Assembly: GCA_037954325.1 (NCBI GenBank)
Contig: JBBMNZ010000003.1
Span: forward strand, 12,692,965 to 12,756,964
Reading direction: 5' to 3'
DNA length: 64,000 bases
Source: Fistularia commersonii
Taxonomy: Eukaryota; Chordata; Actinopteri; Syngnathiformes; Fistulariidae
The first letter of the stretch is position 1, and the number at the start of each line of letters is the position of its first letter. This document shows, in pieces, positions 32,012 to 43,154 of the stretch. Position numbers and translations under genes: made by a program. The notes under the pieces are model-generated. The model was given only the letters and a program-made list of their open reading frames with translations, had not been told where the DNA came from and did not search any database.

Positions 32012-32374
32012 CAGCCTCAGGGCGGCACAGGCCATTGTCTCCCTAACCCAGTCCCAGGGTTGTACACAGGGTTGTAGTCCATCAGAGGAAAAGCATATGT
32101 TAAATATTTTGGAAATAAGGTGGATAAGCTAGACTGAGATGGCTCGGTCATGTAAAAAGGAGGGATAATGAATATATTGGTGGACGGATGCTGGAATTGA
32201 AGCTGCCAGGCAGGAGGTCTGGAGGAAGATCAAAGAGAAGATTTATGGACGTAGTGAGAGAGGATATGAAGATAGTTGGTGTGAGAGGAGGATACAGAGA
32301 ATAGGGTTAGATGGAGAACGTTGATTTGCTGTGGTGACCCCTGAAAGGAAAAGCCGAAAGGAGACGAAGAAGAA
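32012..32374 (+). mobile_element. Short RTE derivative keeping both ends
   Basis: It starts ATGCAGCCTCAGGGCGGCAC (the LINE's 5' end). After about 60 bp it jumps to the last 260 bp of the LINE: LDEAT-like decayed text, then sequence equivalent to the GRSKRRFMDVVRED block, the GGTGACCCCTGAAAGGAAAA motif and AAGAAGAAG. The whole unit is about 360 bp and non-coding, in effect a SINE-sized LINE derivative. Confidence 0.8.
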
Positions 32375-32632
32375 GTTGTGTACAATTCAATTTTTTTAAT
32401 CAATTTTTTCTGTATGAATCTTTTTTTTCTGCAAATATAAATAATTTATTTTGAGAACTTAACAGCAAATATAGCAGGACATTACCTTTCAATGTATTTA
32501 ATTTGAATATTTTCGAAATATTGCCAGGAGTTTTTTCTCATACTGAGTATCTACCCTATATTGGTTAAATGTTTAAGGTCAGGGCCAGCATTTAACATGG
32601 TAAATAAACATTTAAATGTACTTCAGCGAGGG

Positions 32633-32850
32633 GCGGCATGGCGCAGGAGGTAGAGCAATTGTCTTTGGAAACGAGCAGTCCCCATTAGATTCCCAGCTCT
32701 TCATAGTGTGTTGAAATGTTGTTGAGCAAGACATTGAACTCCTAACTGCTCCGCTGGTGTAAGGCAGCCTACTACTCATGGTTCATCCAAGATGGGTTGA
32801 TTGCAACGAACAAATTTCCCCAAAGGGCTTAATAAAGGAAAATAAATTAT
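32633..32850 (+). mobile_element. tRNA-derived SINE
   Basis: The head GGCATGGCGCAGGAGGTAGA (A-box region) is followed by TTGTTGAGCAAGACATTGAA and an AATTTCCCCAAAGGGCTTAA then TAAAGG tail. It matches 8112-8312 and 51098-51262. Confidence 0.8.
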
Positions 32851-34118
32851 AAATTAATTTCCTGAAGGACAGCAGTCAGTATTAGACAGCCAGAAGAAAT
32901 GGGAAGCTAATGTAAAGATTTTTCTTTTTTTTCAGGTTCTTTGTAAGAGGTCAGACGAAACATTTATTAATCAGTATAACTGTTGAGGAAATTTACTGAT
33001 GACTGATAAACTCATACCTCCACACAACACACATCAACGGTGAAGTGAATTATTAAACCTGTGAACCCAAATACATTTTAGAAGCGTGTCTTCATTAACC
33101 TTTGGTAACCTGTGAATCGTCATATGACAGAGCAGCTTCCTACCCCTTTTATTTCAATCAATTAAATCGCAACATTTCCAGGTTGATATTTGTGAATTCA
33201 TGCATATTTAAAACAAACAAAGAAAAATTGAAAAGGTGTGTGTTTATGTTTGTGTTTGTGCATGTGTCTGTATAAACTCTACGTGTTTTTTTTTGTTGTT
33301 TTTTTTGTGTGTGTGCATCTGTATACACTCTATGTGAGTGTGTAGCTTAGATGGTAACCATATACCTGGTGAGTGGCAAGCGAACATGGATAGCTTCACA
33401 TCAACTGCCAATATGTTGTGCAGCATTGGTTAACAGGAGCAAGTCTCTGGAGAAGGAGGGGAGAGGTTTGGAGGCTTACGGCAGAGGAACAAAGAGGAAA
33501 ACAATGTCTGGTGCCAGTAACATGTGAGCAGTGTGAATGAAGAATGTTTTCATTTTTGCAGCTGCTTTATGGCTTTTTTCCTTTGAAATGTCACGCTCTG
33601 TGTGGCCTGTCATACAGTTGTGTGTGTGCTTGTGTAGAATTGATGCTTTCCTTGTGCAAATGCCTTAATATGTGTGAACCCCTTTATTGACTCTTCTTAT
33701 TATGTTGCCACCGGACCACCAATCCACCTCCTCTGAACCCTGATTGTCTATAAAGCCTCAGCTGGCAGATGAGACATTATGCACACTACAAAACCAACAC
33801 AAGCTTCCAACCCCCATCCCTGTCCCCTCAACCCTACCCCCACCTCCAAGAACTGGGAGTATAATTTAGGTAATCAACTCCTGCTCTTTTTTAGAATTAC
33901 TTTTGAATTTGATTATGTTTCATCTGTTGAAAAATCTAAACCCATCTATCTATCTATCTATCTATGTATCTGATGTATAAAATTCCATGCATATATCTAT
34001 CCAAAGGCTTGAATTTATACAAAATTGGCAAGAAGTCATTATGAAATTGGAAAAAAATGATAAAATAAGCAAGAATGAAAGTAGGTACGGAATAAAATTA
34101 AAAAACAAACACATTTTC
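32851..34118. other. Unassigned sequence
   Basis: AT-rich with scattered TG runs (33236-33260, 33300-33315) and a short (TCTA)n at 33943-33966. No coding remnant or conserved element was recognised. Confidence 0.5.
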
Positions 34119-37100
34119 TCTCCGTGAGGTGCCACCTTACCATGGTAGAGGGGTTTGCGTGTCCCAATGATCCTGGGAGCTATGTTGTCGGGGGCAACGT
34201 GCCCTGGAATGGTCACCCAAAGGGAAACAGGTCCCAGAGGAGGGACCAGACAAAGTGTGGCTCAGAAGACCCCCATGAAGAAGGAAATCATTGGGCCCAG
34301 TTTTCCCTTGCCCGGATGCGGGTCACTGGGCCTCCCCCTGAGCCAGGCCCCGGGACGGGGCTTGGTGGCAAGCGCCTGATGGCTGGGTCTTTACCCATGG
34401 GACTTAGCCGGTTGCAACTTGAAGGAAAGATTTGGGACCCTCTCCCCCTGGGCTCACCGTCCACAGGAAGGGCCAAGCAGGGGACCTTGGCGGTCCGATC
34501 CTCGGCTACAGAAACTGGCTCTTGGGGAACAGAATGTCACCTCTCTGGTGGTCAAGGAGCCCGAGCTGGTGGAAAAGCTGAGAGATTCAAACTAGATTTA
34601 GTCGGACTCACCTCGACGCACAGCGTGGGGTCTGGAACCAGGCCTCTCGAGGGTGGCTGGACTCTTCCTTTATTCTGGAGTTGTCCTTGGTGAGAGGCCC
34701 TGGGCGGGGTCGGGCCAATTGATTGTCCCCCATCCTGGCTCCTGCACATTGGAGTTCAACCTGATGGACGGGAGCATAACCTCCCTCTGCCTTCACGTGG
34801 GGGGATGGGTTCTGACTGTTGTTTGTGGCTATGCACCCAACAACAGTTCAGTTTACTCACCACTTCTCGGGGTCCCTGGAGGGGCTGCTAGAGAGCGCTC
34901 CTACCGGGGACTCCCTCGTTATACTTGGAGACTTCAACGTGCCCTCATGTAAGCATTGATGGTACCACTTGGAAGGTCATGATTTGGGAGAATGAATTCC
35001 CCCCCTGATCTGAATATGAGCTGTGTTATGTTATTGGACTTCTGTGCTTGTCAATTATTGTCTGTAAGGACTCTCTTCAGGCATAAAGGTGTCCATATGT
35101 GCACTTGGCACCAACTAACTTAGGCCACAGTTCTTTGATCAACCTTGTGGTCATATCATCAGACTTGTGGCCATATCATCAGACTTGTGGCCACATGTCC
35201 TGCACACTCTGGTGAAAAGGGGTGGAGCTGTCAACTGATCATCAACTGGTGGTGAAATGGCTCCAATGGTGGGGGAGGATGCCCCGGATAGACCCGATAG
35301 ACTCAAAGAAATGGAAGGGTCTGCTGGGAGTATCTGGCAGAGTTCCCTGTCAGAAGGAGTTTCAACTCCTACCTCCGACAGAACTACAGTCCAAGGGAGG
35401 TGGGAAACATTTAGTCCACATGAGCCTTTTTCCATGCTTCCATTTTCAAGGCGGTAGCCCGAAGCTGTGGTCATAAAGCAGTCAGCGCCTATCGGGGTGG
35501 TAACCTTCAAACCTGCTGGTGGACTCCAATGGTGAGGGATGCCGTCAAACTGAAGGAGTCCTATCAGGCCTTTGTGGTGCTCTGAAGGCAGCTGACAGGT
35601 ACCGGCAGGCCAAGCGGCATACAGCTTTGGTAGTTGCTGAGGCAAAAACTCGGCGTGGGAGGAGTTCGGGGAGACCATGGGTAACGACTTCTTGTGGGCA
35701 TCGAGGAGATTCTGGTCCACCATCCGGCGGCTCAGGAGGGGGAAGCAGTGATCTGTAAACAACGCCTTCCAATGAGGTAGCAGAGCAGGGGGACTCTGAA
35801 GCGGACACACCTATTTCCGGAGCTGAAGTTGCTGAAGCAGTTAAAAAGCTCTTTAGTAGTGGGGCTCCGGGGGTGGATGAAGTCCGCCCTGGGTTCCTCA
35901 AGGCTCTGGATGCTGTAGGGCTGTCCTGGCTGACACACCTCTGCTGCATCTCATGGATGTCAGGGACAGTGCCGCTGGACTGCAGTCCAGGTTGATGACC
36001 CCCTCCCCCCCATTTAAAAGGGGGGGTCAGAGGGTGTGCTTCAACCACAGGGGGATCACACTCCTCAGCCTCCCTGGTAGGGTCTATTCATCAGTGCTGG
36101 AGAAGGGGGTCCATTGAGGGTTGTTGAACCTCAGATCCAGGAGGAGCAGTGTGGTTTTCATCCTGGTTGTGGAACACTGGATCAGCTCTGTACCCTCGGC
36201 AGGGTCCTTGAGGGGGCATGAGAGTTTGTCCAACCAGTCTACATGTATTTTGTGGACCTGGAGAAGGCATTTGACTATTTCCCATGGGAAATCGTGTGAG
36301 GGTGCTCCGGGAGTATAGGGCACTGAACCCTGTCGTGCAGAATGTTCGGTCCCTGTATGATCACTGTCGGAGCTAGGTCTGCATCGCCGATGCAGTAAGT
36401 CAGACTCGTTTCCAGTGAGAGGTGGACTCTGCCAGGGCTGTCCTTTGTCACCAATTCTGTTCATAACTTTTATGGACAGAATTTCTAGGCACAGCCAAGG
36501 CTGTGCAGGTGATGTGGTTCTGTTGGCTTCATCAGGTCATGATCTACAGCTCTCACTGTTGCAGTTCGCAGTCGAGTGTCAAGTGGCCAAGATGAGGATC
36601 AGCACCACCAAACCAGAGACCATGGTGCTCATCGGTGGTATGCCCACTCCGCATTTGGGAAGAAGTTCTGCCCCAAGCAGAGGAGTTAAAGTATCTCGAT
36701 TTCTTGTTCACAAGTGAGGGGAGGATTGAGTGGGAGATTGCCGGATTGTTGTGGCATCTGCAGCAATGCGGACTCTGTACTGATCTGTTGTGGTGAAGAA
36801 AGAGCTGAGCCAAAAGTCGAAGCTCTCAATTTACCAGTCGATCCATGTTCCCACCCTCACCTATGGTAACAAGATGTGGGTAGTGACAGAAAGAATACAA
36901 GCGGGGATACAAATGGGCAAAATTAGTTTCTTCTGCAGAGTTGCCGGACTCTTCCTTAAAGATAGGGTGAGAAGTCGGTCATCCAGGAGGAGCTCGGCGT
37001 ATATCCTCTGTTCCTCCGCATGAGTCGGGTGAGATGGCTTGGATATCTGGTCAGGATTCCACCTGGACGCCTCCCGGGGAAGGTATTCCGGGCATGTCTG

Positions 37101-37298
37101 TCTGGGAAGAGACCACAGGGAGGACACATGACACGCCAGAGTGACTATGTCTCTGAGCAGGGCTGGTAATGCCTTGGGGTCCCCCCAGAGGAGCTGGATT
37201 ATGTGGGGGGGAGGGGGGGAGGTCTGGGCCTCACTGCTCCGGCTGCTGCCACCACGACCTGATTCAGATAAGCGCAAAAAGATGGATGGATGAATGGT
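34119..37298 (+). mobile_element. (ATGG)-tailed LINE, almost full length, heavily decayed
   Basis: The 5' leader starts CTCCGTGAGGTGCCACCTTA and is shared with the element ending at 46382. Endonuclease pieces follow at 34790-35240 (GGWVLTVVCGYAPNNSS; ELSTDHQLVVKW). Then come the linker and RT: KAPGVDEVRPGFLKALD-like text near 35860-35920, FVDLEKAFDYFPWEIV (36247-36295), GLCQGCPLSPILFITFMDRI (36424-36483), VMVLIGG-type thumb and LPQAEELKYLDFLFTS (about 36668-36715). The C terminus runs to about 37265, followed by GATAAGCGCAAAAAGATGGA and the ATGGATGAATGG tail. The YADD-like box is deleted or corrupted near 36520. The clade is uncertain. Confidence 0.85.
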
Positions 37299-38623
37299 TG
37301 GAAAGATATTTCCAAAAAAACAGTTCCAATTTTACTTTAGCACATAAGCAAGAAATTGCCTCTCAGCAAGCAGATACCAACATGAAAAGGAGGCAATTAC
37401 TTACTTCCAAACTGCTAGAATTTAGCTTACATTTTGCAAAATCGTTTGCCTGTCAAAATGACTGGACGTCTTCTGAAAATCTGATCAGAAAATTTGATTA
37501 GTCCTCCAAAAAACGTTAAACCAGAAATAAACAATGTTGATAATTATAATTAAAACATTTTTTAGATATAATTAATAACTATTTGTATTGAACAGATCAC
37601 TGAATTACTTGTGGAAAAGAAGGGGAGAAAAAACAAAACCTTGTCTCCATATTTTAATGAATAATCAATAAAAAAAGAAGAAAAATCTTGTATACTTCTT
37701 CTTGCATGTTTTCCACAATTTAACAGTTTGCTCCTGTTGTTTAATTTCCACAATGGCTTTCTATCGTTGCTGAAAGATTCATTACAATACTCGTTTTTCT
37801 TTTTCAGTGATTTTAAACATTTGATTTATTGATTTTGATGGGTGGTATGAAAAGAAGCAATTTTAAAATTATGGATTTTTTTTATCATAAAAGGAATATA
37901 CCAGTAAAGTGCACCTGCTGTTTCTGGGAGTCAGAGGGTCAATAGAACTGAGTTCAAGAGAATATTCTGCTGCATGTAAACATGCTATAATACATTCTGA
38001 TTAACATGATTAAGTGTCTCAATAACAATGGCAACTGGCAAGAAAACCACAACCCTAATAGCAGTAAAGCTCACATAATTTCTTTTTATGGCTTACTTTA
38101 CTTGGCCACTTAAACAGCCCCACACATCTCTGTGTATCTTGAACTCATGGTGCCCAAGTGTTTGGTATTACAGCCTGACCTATGCTGGATCCTCTCGACC
38201 AGACTTGCTTTAGCCAAAGTTCAAAGCAAGAATGGAGGCTGTGGCCCCAAATGGCACGGGCGGGTCATGAAAGAATTTTTGTGCTGTAAACAAGATCATT
38301 GTGATGATTGCAACAGAGCACTTTGAATTTTTCATCATAGTCCCGATAAAGGCAGGAAAAACAAAAAAGTGGACGGTGGCACCAGTGGATCTGAAGTATT
38401 TAACCAAAATTTCCCCCAAAACTTGTAATTTGGCTCTTGACTCTGGCTAGTTATGTGTCAGCAAGACTGACAGTTTTAATTCCTGTGATCATTCTTCAAA
38501 TATAACACGGTGAGGGGCTTTAGCAAGCCTCATAGTTCCACTCTTCCATCAGTTCACTCTTCTGCAGATTTGTATTCAGGTATGCACAGAAAATATTTAC
38601 ATGGAACAGAACGTTTTCACTCT
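37299..38623. other. Unassigned AT-rich sequence
   Basis: AT-rich throughout, with no identified element or coding remnant. Confidence 0.5.
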
Positions 38624-38628
38624 GGACA

Positions 38629-39240
<612 letters not shown>

Positions 39241-39245
39241 GGACA

Positions 39246-39884
39246 CAACGAAATTTCAAACAATGGTTGTAGTTCCACTGTTGCTGTTGAAGCTCCTTGG
39301 AGGAAGGACAGAGTAATTGCTAAAAATGTAATTAAAATTGAAATTATTCACATGATTCAGAAATATATCATCATATCGATCCACAGTGGAGCAAAACAAT
39401 GAAACAATGAAACGATGCAAATAAAATCACTCCTGCATCCCTGATACATTAGGAATAAATATGTGAATGTTTTAATAAATATAGATACCAATAATATATA
39501 TCAATACCACAAAATTTAAAGGTTGAGTTTATGTGAAGAGTAACCAGAGTAAACAAAGACTCCAAAATTGATCAACCAAACCTGAAAACCAAACTTCAGA
39601 TTATGGGGGAAAATAAAACATTTCCTATAGTCCTTTCAAAAATAAAGAAACTTCAAAAACAGTTTTTCCATTCTCCATCTCATATTACAGTATTCTTATG
39701 TATTTTGAAATGGAGCCTATGGGGGGCACAAGCCAGTATTCTCTATCTGAGGTCAGACCACCCAGGTGAGTGCCAGGTGTTGAATCAGGACAGACATCTT
39801 ATGTAAAGCTTGTACCAAATTGAAAATGCAAATTACTTTGACAGCACACTGGCTGCAGCCCGAATTAACATTGGTAGGAGTCAG
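39246..39884. other. Unassigned AT-rich sequence
   Basis: No coding remnant or element end was seen. Confidence 0.5.
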
Positions 39885-40005
39885 TAGCCAGAGCGAGCAA
39901 TAGTGAAAGAGGACACAAAGTTAGTTGGTGTGAGAGAAAAGGCTGTGAAGGAGATAGACGATTCCTTGTGGTTACCCCTGAGATGAACAGCCAGAAGTAA
40001 AGGAG
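39885..40005 (+). mobile_element. RTE-type LINE 3'-end fragment, old
   Basis: AGTTAGTTGGTGTGAGAGAA and a diverged GGTTACCCCTGAGATGAACAGCC motif mark the terminal 120 bp of an RTE copy. It is the most diverged tail in the window. Confidence 0.65.
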
Positions 40006-41097
40006 GGAGAATTTCTTATGTATTATGATTTATTTACTCTCTATTCTAGTCATTATTGTGTTTGTGGCTGGTTCTAAACTTCATAAGGCAAGATTCTTTG
40101 GTGTCTGAATTAATTCAGATTACTTTATGAATAATCTGGATAGGGGGGGGACTGTTTTGGCCTATAAATTAGTCACTGGGGTGTTAAAGTTATAATTTGA
40201 ATGGAACAAATCAGCAGCATCTTGATTTCCTTTCTGTTGCCCCTTTGTTATTAAAATGAAAGGTTTATTTTCTGCTGAGTAAACAACTCTTGTGTTTGAA
40301 TAACTATAAAAATAAATATAGAAATAAATTAGAAAATTTTTCCACTTTCATCGGTTTCCCTTTATTGCTTCACTTTTTCATTTTTTTTAATGTTGATAAT
40401 TATTTTTCAATCAGCCAGGTATCAACAGGTATTAATCCCTTCAATGACTGCAGTGCGAATACCAGAACATAACAGAAATATACAAAAGAAGGAGAGCAGG
40501 AATATTACCGCAAAATCAAATAACGGAATTATCAGCCTCAAACTATTTCAGCCAGTTAGTGCAGAAAGAAAACCAAGTGGCTGTGTGTTTCCAGGTTTAA
40601 AATAAAGATGAACAAAGAAAGTCTTTAAAAAAAGAAATTATTATGGCATTTAAACTCAAATTTGCACAAGACAGGAATGCAAAAAATAAGCATTGTCGTA
40701 TAATCAATAAGATTCACAGATACCTCATAATCTCTATTGTTCCTTACTTATATATTATTATTTTGTCTCTTTGGCATTACTGCCTGCTTGGTTTGTGGCT
40801 AGTTTTCCTGCATAGTTTCATTAGAAGTGGTTTGATCCCGCAGTGCAGCGGAATGGGACTCTTCATGTGTTTGGGAGGGACACTGTGACGCTTAATTGCT
40901 TGCCCGCTAGGAAACTCAGTTGGAGGTGTGACTGAAGTGAAATCCAGAGCCAGGCTTGTGGTGCCGCTCAGGACATCACACCAATAAGAGTTGCAAGTTC
41001 CCTCGGTTGGATCCCTGCTGGAGATTAGAGTTTTTGGAGCCAGGATGTCATGGATTCTGAGTTGGATGGAGAACACACAAAAACATTTAGTAGCATA
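40006..41097. other. Unassigned AT-rich sequence
   Basis: No coding remnant was recognised. 40780-40990 is of more balanced composition but has no motif I can name. Confidence 0.5.
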
Positions 41098-42775
41098 TAT
41101 CTTCTTCTCTTTTTGCCTTTCTCTTCAGGGTTTGCCTCAGCGAATCAACCTTCTCCATTTAACCCTATTCTCTTGATCCTCCACCTTGAACTACACCTAC
41201 AGCACACCTCACCACTGTCTCACAGCTAGCATACATGTCCTGCACCAGTCCAACATACCTCTCAGCCACTCCAGACTTCCTCATACAATACCAGAGTTCT
41301 TATCTTGGCACCTTTTCATATGCCTTTTCTTGGTCTACAAAAGCGCAATGCAGCTCCCCCTGACCTTCCCTGTACTTCTTTATTGGCATTGTGGAAGCAA
41401 ATACTGCATCCATAGTACTCTTTCTGAGCTTGAAGAATTGCTGCTACTCACAAATTTTGACCTCTGCTCTCACTCTAGTTTCCAATAATTTTCCCCATAA
41501 CTTCCTTGTATGGGTCATCAACCACAATTCTGTATGACCCTGACACTCAAAAATGTATACCATCACACTTCTCCATTCCTCAAGCATCTTCTTGGTCTCT
41601 AAGATGCAGTTAAACAATCAAGCCAGAAAGTCTACCACTGCTTCTCCTAGACACTTCCATACATCCACAACAGGTATATCAACAGGATCAACTGTCTTTC
41701 CTATCTTTATCCTCTTCAATGCCCTCCTCACTTCACTTTTACTAATCTCTGCTACTTTGTGCTCTACAATACATCTTCTACCTTTCCCTCATTTTCATTT
41801 TCCACATTCATCAGCTCTTCAAAGTACTCTTTCCATCCTCCCATTACTCTTCTAGCATCTGTCAATACATTTCCCTCTCTACCCTTAATCACCTGGACCT
41901 GTTGTACATCCTTTCCATCTTTGTCTCTCTGTCTTGCCAGCCTGTATAAATCATTCTCTCCTTCCTTACTGTCCAACTGAGCATACAAGTCGTCGTGCAT
42001 TGCGTTCGTTACCTCTATCTTTACCTTAAGCTGTATCTTCCTGTACACCTGCCCGTTCTCCTCAGTCCCCTTAGTGTCACACTTATTTTATGCTAACTGC
42101 TTTATCTGTATATACTCCTGCACTTCCTCATTCCATCACCAAGACTCCTTATCTACTTTCCTTCCTGACAACACACTAAATACTCTACTACCTGTCTCCC
42201 TGATAGCACTATCTGTAGTTGTCCAATCATCTGGAAGCTCGCCCTGACTACCCAGAGCCTTTCTCAATTCCTCCCCGAAAACCATACCATGCTATCCCCT
42301 TTTCAGTTTCCACCACTTTGTCCTCTGCTCTGCCTTTGTCCTCTTGATCTTCCTTGTCAGCTGAGTCATCCTACAAACCAGTCACTGATCTCTTACAGAT
42401 TACCTAATCCATACAAAATCTGGTCTACCTACTTGCTCCTAATGCCGCTCTCATAAGTTACCCTATGTCCCTCTCTTTTCTGGAAAAAAAATATTTACTA
42501 AAGCCATTTCCATCCTTTTTGCAAAGTCTGCTACCATATCCATTGAAGTTTGCACCAATTACCATTCTTTCATCTCTGGGGATATTCTGCATCACTGATA
42601 TTCTGCAACTCATTCCAGAACTTCTTCTCCTCAAACTCACATCTCACCTGTGGGACATAGCCACTTACAACATTGAGTATCACACCTTCAATTTCCAGTC
42701 TCAGACTCACAAGTTTATCTGACTTTATTTTCACCTTCAGAAAATTCCTACAAAACTCCTCCTTATCTATGAGGT
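41098..42775 (-). mobile_element. RTE-type LINE with internal deletions
   Basis: The reversed tail at 41098-41130 (CTTCTTCTCTTTTTGCCTTT and TCTTCAGGGTTTGCCTCAGC) is followed by RT palm sequence (YVGLVQDMYASCETVVR-like antisense near 41190-41270), fingers near 41560-41720 (VRRALKRI, VYRKIQLKVKIEV), the linker 41800-42420 and endonuclease pieces to 42775 (a VMLNVVSGYVPQVRCEFEEK block at about 42600-42690). The last coding block and the 5' leader are missing. All frames are interrupted. Confidence 0.85.
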
Positions 42776-42879
42776 GCATTGATATCAACAACTATCGTGT
42801 GACATGAAGCTCTTACTGTAGTATATAAACACTTTTTTGCATGTGTGTTGGTGGGGGGTTGAAGTAATCCAATCATAAT

Positions 42880-42995
42880 CTTTACCACACAGAGAAGGGG
42901 AGAACAGGCAAACTTCATGCAGAAAAGACTACAGGTGGTAATCCAATCTGGTACCCTCATGCTGTCAGCCAGCACCACTAACCACCCCACTACCC
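42880..42995 (-). mobile_element. (ATGG)-family SINE 5'-part fragment
   Basis: CCACACAGAGAAGGGGAGAA, CTTCATGCAGAAAAG and GCACCACTAACCACCCCACTAC match the head half of the SINE at 23828-24148, read in reverse. Confidence 0.7.
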
Positions 42996-43006
42996 CTGAA
43001 TATAAC

Positions 43007-43018
43007 AGTTGGTCAAAT
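43007..43018. repeat. Target site duplication, left copy
   Basis: AGTTGGTCAAAT, identical to 46383-46394, flanks the LINE at 43019-46382. Confidence 0.93.
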
Positions 43019-43154
43019 AGTTAGTTAGTCCTCTTGCACGAGATGCGTAGAGCCAACCGTGGCTACCAGGTTTCTCCATTGGGGTCTGTCGTTGGCAAGT
43101 TGCCGTGCCTGTGCCAGGCTCACACCGCAGGCCCTGAGGTCTTAGGCCACAACA

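Noticed and set aside
34288..34796. Open frames with Gly/Pro-rich content near 34.1-34.8 kb
   Set aside because: They lie in the LINE leader and early endonuclease region. The GC-rich leader gives long chance frames on both strands.
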